DNA of 64,000 nucleotides from Cliona cf. orientalis (Eukaryota > Porifera > Demospongiae > Clionaida > Clionaidae). The number at the start of each line of letters is the position of its first letter. Position 1 is the first letter of the stretch. Shown piece after piece: positions 57,964-64,000 of this stretch. Made by a program: the position numbers and the translations under genes. The notes under the pieces were generated by a model. It ran no database searches and was not told the origin of the DNA. It saw nothing but the letters and a program-made list of their open reading frames with translations. The stretch is taken from assembly GCA_963930775.1 (NCBI GenBank), contig OZ005693.1, positions 11,256,525-11,320,524 of the forward strand, read 5' to 3'.

Positions 57964-60900
57964 CTCTTGTGCAGCTTTGGGTGGTGAGCGAATGAGATGG
58001 AGGCTGTGTGTCCATAGCTGGCGTCACCGTCATACCAGTTCAATATCTTCAGCTCACTGTCAAAGAACTTGACCTGACCCTCACAATCGCCGCTCACCAG
58101 TAGGCTGAGAGTAAGAACCAAAGAGGGGGGTATTGATCGCTCACCCCCTTAGTTATTTCAACAGACTAAGAACCAAAGAGGGGCTCAACCCCTTAGTTAT
58201 TTCAACAGACTAAGAACCAAAGAGGGGGGTATTGATTGTTCAAATTATTACGACAGGATATGAAGCAAAGGGGGGGGGGTATTGATTGTGATTGACTCAG
58301 CCCTTTAATTATCACCAATCTTATTACTAATTAACTGACTTTGCTGCAGTGGTGAGGACAGTGATGGGGCAGTCGTGGAGCTTGATCAACTTCCAGGGAT
58401 GCTTCTTATGAGGCTCCAACTGAATATCACCAAATAAATTATTAGTGATAGATAGAGCTTGACTTTTATGTGAAAATCCCTTGAATAGGCTAAAAATAGT
58501 ATAATATTACTAGTGGTGATGAAAATCATCAAGCTTATATTCTGAAGACAAATATTTCAAGAAATGGCATAATATGGCAGGCTACAATGAGGGATTGATT
58601 AACTGGTGAAATGAAAAAAAAAATTATAACCCCATCCTCCCGTCGACCTTCCGAGCTCTAGGCTGGAACGTTGGTCAGGGTACACTGCAGACATTACTGC
58701 AGCCAGTTAGGCTTCTGTGTCACAGCCACAGGGGACCGAAGTCAGCCTATGGTGGATTACCAGGCTTTGTCCAGGATGGGGGGTATTCGAGGGAGGAACC
58801 TGGGCGACCCCTAAGCCATATGCCCAGGACCATGTGCAGTTTTCAGCTGCAGGTGCCAGAGGGGATACCCCTGACACCGATAGTCCCTACCGAAAATGCT
58901 ATTTATTGAGCTGGGACAGGGGGTAGCTAAACGCGTATGGGTTTCACGTTGGAATGTACGGACCGTGACGTATTAATTAAAAGCTATGAATATCATTAAT
59001 TCCATACCGCGGCGCGCGCCAAAGTGTATCTCGGCAACTGAAAGAGCTACGGAGCTGGAACAAAAACCAAAATGTTGCTCTTGAGCAGATGAAAGCAGCT
59101 ATCATGGTCCTGAACATGTTAGATTATGCCATAGCATCCATACCAAGCTTTTCAAAGACATACTAAGCTCACATGCATGACATTGTGTCACAAAGTTCAA
59201 TACTCATACCAAAAAAATACGTCACAGCATGTAGCTTGTAAGGATCAGTCACACACAAACGGTATCTGATCACATGCAAGTCACAAGACCATACAATAGT
59301 AATCATCACGTCCTCCCTTCACAGACACTCATACAGATAAACATCACAAAGAACAAAAGATAGAGATACAAAGGAGAACTTGAACCAATGTACTACAAAA
59401 ATTATTATAAAATTAATGACAATGATATTATTATTAAGAATTGTTTTTAGTTGTAACCCCATGTCTGCATGTTTTTAGTCCACGTCTGCATACTGGCTGT
59501 ACAAGTATTCCTTTGGCTGCATCTCGGTTTTGGGGGGGGGGGGGGGGGGGGCGGTTTCATTGACCAATTCCGAGCCTTGACTATAATTTTGTCACCATCT
59601 TGTTCTGGAGCTTCATGAGTGGCTCTGATGGAGAGAGATCACTTGCTGGGGGGCTCGTGTCCGGCCGGGCAAATTGTTGCCAAAACTTGATTGCTCCATA
59701 ACTTGTTGATTTTGACTTCATTAGGTGTCACCTGTGTCTGCAGTATGTTTGCCAATCTGGTGTTTGACATTGTACGATCTTGGTTCCGAAGAGACAGAGC
59801 TGACCACTGCTGCTTTCCATTGTTCACTCGAACATTTTGTCCTGGTTGGAGAGTTGTCGACTCCTTGGCATGTCTATCGTAGAACTGCTTTTGTTGCCCA
59901 TCAGGTGTTTTGATATTGTACGATCTTGGTTCTGAAGAGACAGAGCTGACCACTGCTGCTTTCCATTGTTTACGAAATTGAACTTGAACATTTTGTCCGG
60001 TTGGAGAGTTGTCAATTGCTTTTGTCGTCGACCGTTTCTCTTCCTGTAGTTCAGACCTAACAATCGTCGTTTTGATGACCTTGGGTTCAAGTAGAGTCAG
60101 CTAGAAGTGTTTTTAGTTGGTCGTCCCATTGGCCTTTGTGCTGGTGATCCAAGGTCGCTTTTTGGAGAGTATTGGGTGAAAGATGAACAAGTACTCGGCA
60201 CTCAATATTGCCATCTATAGACTGGTCTGCATGTGGTAAAGGACACATCAAACAATAAACAGTTAGGCATAGGGAAGTAGCTGCGATCACCTGATAGTCA
60301 CATGACACAATGCCCATTGTCATCTATGGAATGGCCACCATTCTGCAACAAGATAAAAATGAAACGGGGCTTATATTTAAACATTGGTTGCCATCTTGCC
60401 TTCATCCAGTTTGATACGCTGCATCATGGAGCCCACACAGAGAGATTCGCTCCTAGACAACCATCACCACGCAAGATAGGCGAGAGGAGAGAGATGAGAG
60501 AGCTGGAGTCACTTTCTCAGACTCGGCTGCGTCAAAGGGACACCTAGCTAGCTCAAGAGTAGTGAGCTACAGAAGGAAAAACAAGGGTTGCTGCAAAATG
60601 GTACAAATATTCACCTCTTCCATTGTATCCAAAAATCCTCTACAAACAGTAAATGGTAGACGATATGCTTGCTGAAGAATAAAACACAAGGGGTTGCAAC
60701 AAAACAATACAATACTATAATTACTATACCTCAACGAGCAAGGTCCATCCAATTTCACCTTGGAAGAGTTGAGCTAGCACCTGTATTGTGTACTGGGCGA
60801 CTGCATGACTTGTATGCTGGCCAAATAGCATGCGCATTTTCAAAGAAAATTTGGTACAAGTAAGAGAAATATGACAACTCAATTCAGCAAGCCACTTCCC

Positions 60901-61514
60901 TGACAAAAATGACTCCTCGTCTTGTGGGGATATTCTCTCTCTCTCATCTCTGATGTAGCTCTTGGTAGTTCTGATATTAGCTGATGTGCCTACGCAGGAT
61001 GAAGAGAATGTACAAATAATCAAAATAATCTTAAAGAATTAACAGTAGAATACTTCCCTGAGAGGAGAGGGAAAAAAAATCTTCGTTTTTGATGGATACT
61101 ATATCAGCAGATTAAAAAAAAAGAGGATACCGAAAATATAAATCATTTTCCAAGAGCTACAGGAATCACACAAATAGTAATCCCAGGTTAATTTGCATCT
61201 TAATGCAATTGAATACTGAAACAAACTATTAGTTTTAATTTGCAATATTAATGCAATTTAAAACTGAAATATATAGTAATTAGTTTTAATTTGCATTTTT
61301 AAATGCAATTTAAAACCAGACATGGGAAATGATGAGTAAGATTGCGATTTTTGGAGCAGATTGAACTGTGACACATACACTACAGGTCAGTGGGACAAGA
61401 GTGACCGACCATCCATTGCTCACACACACACAATATCTGCCATGAATGAAACATCTGGGTTGGTAGGTTGGTAGAGATGTCCAAGTTTTCTCGCTTCTGC
61501 AGGCATCAAAATAC
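57964..61514 (-). CDS. WD40-type gene, internal exons (incomplete at both ends)
   Basis: Five supported exons in order: about 61514-61432 (ILMPAEARKLGHLYQP), 60989-60731 (ESFLSGKWLAEL to GWTLLVE), 60671-60615 (QAYRLPFTVCRGFLDTMEE), 58419-58340 (HPWKLIKLHDCPITVLTTAA), 58104-57964 (LLVSGDCEGQVKFFDSEL to AHHPKLHKR). The last three junctions match in phase; the first is uncertain because its donor sits in a GT repeat. LLVSGDCEGQVKFFD is a WD-repeat blade, and the WD parts resemble propellers of ciliary WD proteins; this is a weak similarity judged by eye. The intron 60614-58420 holds LINE and Ty3/gypsy fragments. No 3' exon is found before the MYND gene, so the gene may be broken, or its end may lie hidden near the minisatellite. 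No 5' exon is found before the next gene. Confidence 0.5.
58113..58300. repeat. Tandem repeat, about 60-bp unit (AACCAAAGAGGGG)
   Basis: CTAAGAACCAAAGAGGGG recurs with TTAGTTATTTCAACAGA between copies; three clear copies and a degenerate fourth. It lies in the short intron between the two WD40 exons. Confidence 0.8.
58640..58976 (+). mobile_element. LINE fragment (start of RTE-type endonuclease)
   Basis: An open stretch reading GGLPGFVQDGGYSREEPGRP-like sequence (with frame changes) leads to VWVSRWNVRTVT at about 58940-58975. WNVRT is the hallmark start of the apurinic endonuclease domain of RTE-like LINEs. It is cut off right after that motif and lies opposite to the host gene in its intron. 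Confidence 0.5.
59529..59552 (+). repeat. Poly-G tract
   Basis: About 22 G in a row just before the Ty3/gypsy fragment. Confidence 0.9.
59580..60120 (-). mobile_element. Ty3/gypsy retrotransposon remnant (integrase C-terminal part)
   Basis: Minus-strand frames contain QKQFYDRHAKESTTLQPGQ and PRSYNIKTPDG, the spacing seen at the C-terminal end of Ty3/gypsy integrases. Frames are broken and no protease, reverse transcriptase or LTR is visible. A unit of about 146 bases is duplicated in tandem (59761-59907 and 59908-60048). It sits in an intron of the WD40-type gene, in the same orientation. Confidence 0.6.
61190..61330. repeat. AT-rich tandem repeat with palindromic TTTAATTTGCAT/ATGCAATTTAAA units
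   Basis: Three copies of roughly 60 bases, each with AGTTTTAATTTGCA followed by TTAATGCAATTTAAAAC, so each unit can fold on itself. Confidence 0.7.
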
Positions 61515-61798
61515 CTGCAGAACGAGAGAGAGAGAGTAACAGATCAATATGACAGTAAATAAATAATGACATGTACATATTATTATAAAAATGTACTAGT
61601 AATGGTTATGTAATGAATTAAAAAACTACAACTCGTGTAGTGCACTCGCAATAATCTCAGCCCGTCATAGGCATCTGCCCGCAGTGCCGAAACACCGCAG
61701 ACAGACGTCGCCCCGATGGACTCCGGAGCACACTAAGCGCATGCACCGTGTGCCTCACCCTGGAACAAGCCTAATCCATCGCAGAGCCAGACACCTGC

Positions 61799-61819
61799 CG
61801 GGGGGGGGGGGGGGGGGGA
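61799..61819 (+). repeat. Poly-G tract
   Basis: About 20 G, inside sequence with no recognised feature. Confidence 0.9.
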
Positions 61820-62059
61820 GGGATCTGGCTCCACGAGACGAGACAAGCCAGGGCCCCCCTAAAGGGTAGACTGAAATCACTGGAGAACACCAGCAAAATT
61901 GTAGCCTAAGCTATACATACACACCCCTGACTTGACGACCATTGCCTAGTGAACCATAGCAACACTTGCATGCTATTTTCGTCAGGGTCTTACCTTCACA
62001 TAAGATAAAAAGTCTCGATCTAGCCATTGCATTCACCAAGCATTTACTTCACTCCAGAC

Positions 62060-62395
62060 TATTTCACATAAAATAACTATACTATGGCCTCAGACATCTT
62101 CACCTGGAATGGGAACACTCCAGGACTTGCTTCACTGAGGACTTGTCTTCACCCCAGACATCTTCACCCAGAATAACTTCACTCTAGGACTTGCTTCCGT
62201 TGTGGCCTTATCACCTCAGGCATCTTCGCCTAGAATGTGAACACTCTAGGATTTGCTTCACTGAGGACTTGTCTTCACCCCAGATAGCCTCACCCAGGAT
62301 GCAAATAATCTGGGGATTAGCTTCACTGAGGACCTGTTCACCACCTCACCTAGAGCGACACTCTGGGATTTGCTTCACTGGGGTCTTGTTCAGCT
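62060..62395. repeat. Minisatellite, about 65-bp unit (GACTTGCTTCACTGAGGACT)
   Basis: Five or six degenerate units with CATCTTCACCTGGAATG, ACACTCCAGGACTTGCTTCA and GAGGACTTGTCTTCACCCCA blocks. Divergence between units is high. Confidence 0.85.
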
Positions 62396-63443
62396 AAAAC
62401 TGCTAATCTAATGCTTTTAGTCTACTCCGAAGACTCGTAAGCACGCAGCAACTTGCTCAACACAACAGGCAATAGTCGTCAACTCAATATTATACCCATT
62501 ATTTACCCCCAAGCATGGGAAACGGAATTACGTACGCGAGCAATCAATTCCCTTCTCACTCGAGCCATCCAGCCTAAATCCGCAGAAGACATGTGGGCCA
62601 GACATGAATTTTGCGAATAAAATGGCAATAACTTGTCGGCCTAACCTATGGAAACCGCTACAAATATGCTGGCCAGACACATTTGCAACGATCCAAGATC
62701 GAGAAAGATAATAATTGGTAATGGCACGGCTCGCGAGAAAGGAATTAATTGCAATTTCACTAAGGGTCCTCCAGACTCGTAGAAGATTCTATAGGAGAAA
62801 GGGGAGCCTGGTACAGGTCTAGTGCTATAATGAAAATGCCCCGGTATAATGCGCAGTGCTGCAACCATGAAAGAACTGTGCAACTTATCTTTTCACAAAT
62901 CTCCTTGTCTCTGTCAGTCCCCGCGGCGAGTAGTTCCATGCGATCCACCCGGCCCGGGGCTCGACGAGAATCATGAGAATCGCCATAATTTCTCCGAGTC
63001 TCTGCATAAAGATTCCTTCCACTCAACAGTCACCTTGTAGCTAGTGATCTGCTCGCAGAAAATTTAAAAGGGCCACATGTGAAAGTGTCTGGACAGTGGC
63101 TGTGTTGATAGTAAAGGGGAGGGCCTAGCCATCATTGTGGCTTGTAATAACTGTACAGCCACGGCCGGCCACCTGGAGCTGCGCTGCGAGGCCGCACGCG
63201 CGCGCACCGGTGTGCTCTAGTATAGTGCGCATGTGCGACTGTAGCCGATCATCGATCGGCAATGGTCGTCAATACAATGTAAGACTTGGTGTCCCTTTTC
63301 GGTACGGTATCATCAGATAACAATATAAATTAAAAAATTTCCCAACTATTAAATTTTATAAATGATTTTGATCTATAAATCAATAAGACATAGGGCAACA
63401 AAATGACTGGATGATGAATAATATAATAACTAACTATGACACA

Positions 63444-64000
63444 TCAAGTGCATGACAAAGACAGCAAAATCAACACAGTCAAAAGTGAGAGATTCGAAGT
63501 AGCTCTACTGGTGCCTAGAGTTGCGGTTTGCTGTGATGGCTGCCCACGTCCTGCACATAGCAACACACACACAGGGTGTCTGTCATAATAACTATTCAGA
63601 TTAGCCCAATGTCAATATGCAATAAATTATTTCTTCACTGAGTGGCTATAGCTAATAAATTAAATTTTGTCTTACTTTCAATGATGACCGCCATCTCTCT
63701 GGACATCACTCCTTTCCGGTTCCGTGCCACACAGGAGTATATCCCTGCACACAAGATTAGTAATCAACAAAGTAATCTAGCAATCTATAGCAAAGAATGT
63801 TTGATTTGTACTATCATGCAAGCCAAGCCTGTAGAGAATTTGCAATAACACCAATTTATTAATTTTTGTCATTTTACCCTAGTATATATTATATATATAT
63901 ATATACCATGGATCTGGAAATTTTCGTGTTAATACGATAAAATTTCGTGTAAAAAATGCTAGATTAATTTTCGTAGCCGCCATCGACTACGAAAATATAT
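63444..64000 (-). CDS. Ig-domain protein, 3' end, hydrophobic (GPI-signal-like) C terminus; runs off right edge
   Basis: Two exons: 63744-63676 (after GTGCAG, before GTAAGA) reads IYSCVARNRKGVMSREMAVIIE, the last strands of an Ig domain with the Y-x-C motif. 63550-63444 (after GTGCAG) reads a short Gln/Ser/Thr-rich stem, then SRATSNLSLLTVLILLSLSC and a stop. Phases match (split Arg codon). A hydrophobic stretch ending at the stop with no basic cytoplasmic tail fits a GPI-anchor signal, so the protein is probably a lipid-anchored cell-surface adhesion molecule. The N-terminal part is outside the window. The intron to the right contains a MITE. Confidence 0.7.
63904..64000. mobile_element. MITE, GATCTGGAAATTTTCGTG family, copy 2 (cut by window edge)
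   Basis: TACCATGGATCTGGAAATTT followed by AATTTTCGTAGCCGCCATCG matches the element at 52178-52368. The right terminus lies outside the window. Confidence 0.8.

Larger units (their letters stand above)
61515..63443. other. Intergenic region with minisatellite, no supported gene
   Basis: It holds a poly-G tract (61799-61819), a minisatellite (62060-62395) and a CpG-rich stretch at 63155-63240 (GCACGCGCGCGCACCGG). Open frames at 62641-63026 are short and unconvincing. 5' exons of the WD40-type gene should lie here but could not be recognised. Confidence 0.5.

Noticed and set aside
60302-60547. 81-codon plus frame near the gypsy remnant
   Set aside because: No domain, lies in an intron on the opposite strand and has no splice support.
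62641-63026. Overlapping minus frames of 80 and 88 codons
   Set aside because: Composition is plausible but there is no recognisable domain, and splice sites to the WD40-type gene could not be fixed in phase.

Overview
This window is nuclear DNA from an animal. Its genes are split into many exons with GT..AG introns, and several encode metazoan hallmarks: Ig and fibronectin III receptors, BCL-2 family proteins with a membrane anchor, and a MYND finger. Introns are mostly short and full of (TC)n/(GA)n microsatellites and small terminal-inverted-repeat elements. Together with the divergent BCL-2-like proteins this suggests a non-bilaterian animal, most probably a sponge. The species call is inference. 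The gene calls rest on reading frames that stay open across phase-matched splice sites.

Layout. (1) 1-666, minus: 5' end of a PH-domain protein, running off the left edge. (2) 1229-13711, plus: a 15-exon receptor with signal peptide, six Ig domains, three FN3 domains, a membrane span and a tail of about 930 residues carrying SH3, EVH1 and PDZ ligand motifs; the order resembles Robo receptors. (3) 14315-36179, plus: a 22-exon protein of about 2,615 residues with ankyrin repeats, one giant low-complexity exon and a long coiled coil. (4) 36547-38906 and 40061-41883, minus: two tandem two-exon BCL-2 family genes from a segmental duplication. (5) 42430-53656, minus: a complete 17-exon acylaminoacyl-peptidase (APEH), 745 residues with the full catalytic triad. 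(6) 54405-56708, minus: an 8-exon MYND zinc-finger protein. (7) 57964-61514, minus: part of a WD40-type gene whose introns hold LINE and Ty3/gypsy fragments. (8) 63444 to the right edge, minus: 3' end of an Ig protein with a hydrophobic, GPI-signal-like C terminus.

The genes are not an operon. The PH adaptor gene and the receptor gene are head to head over a 562-base gap. The BCL-2 pair, APEH, MYND and WD40 genes all lie on the minus strand.

The non-coding fraction is rich in non-autonomous elements. At least six show terminal inverted repeats, several beginning TACCGTA or close to it. One MITE has an empty site in the paralogous BCL-2 intron, and one PIF/Harbinger-like element is flanked by TTA. 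Two distant minisatellites share the core GGATAGCGTCC. I saw no tRNA, rRNA or CRISPR array.
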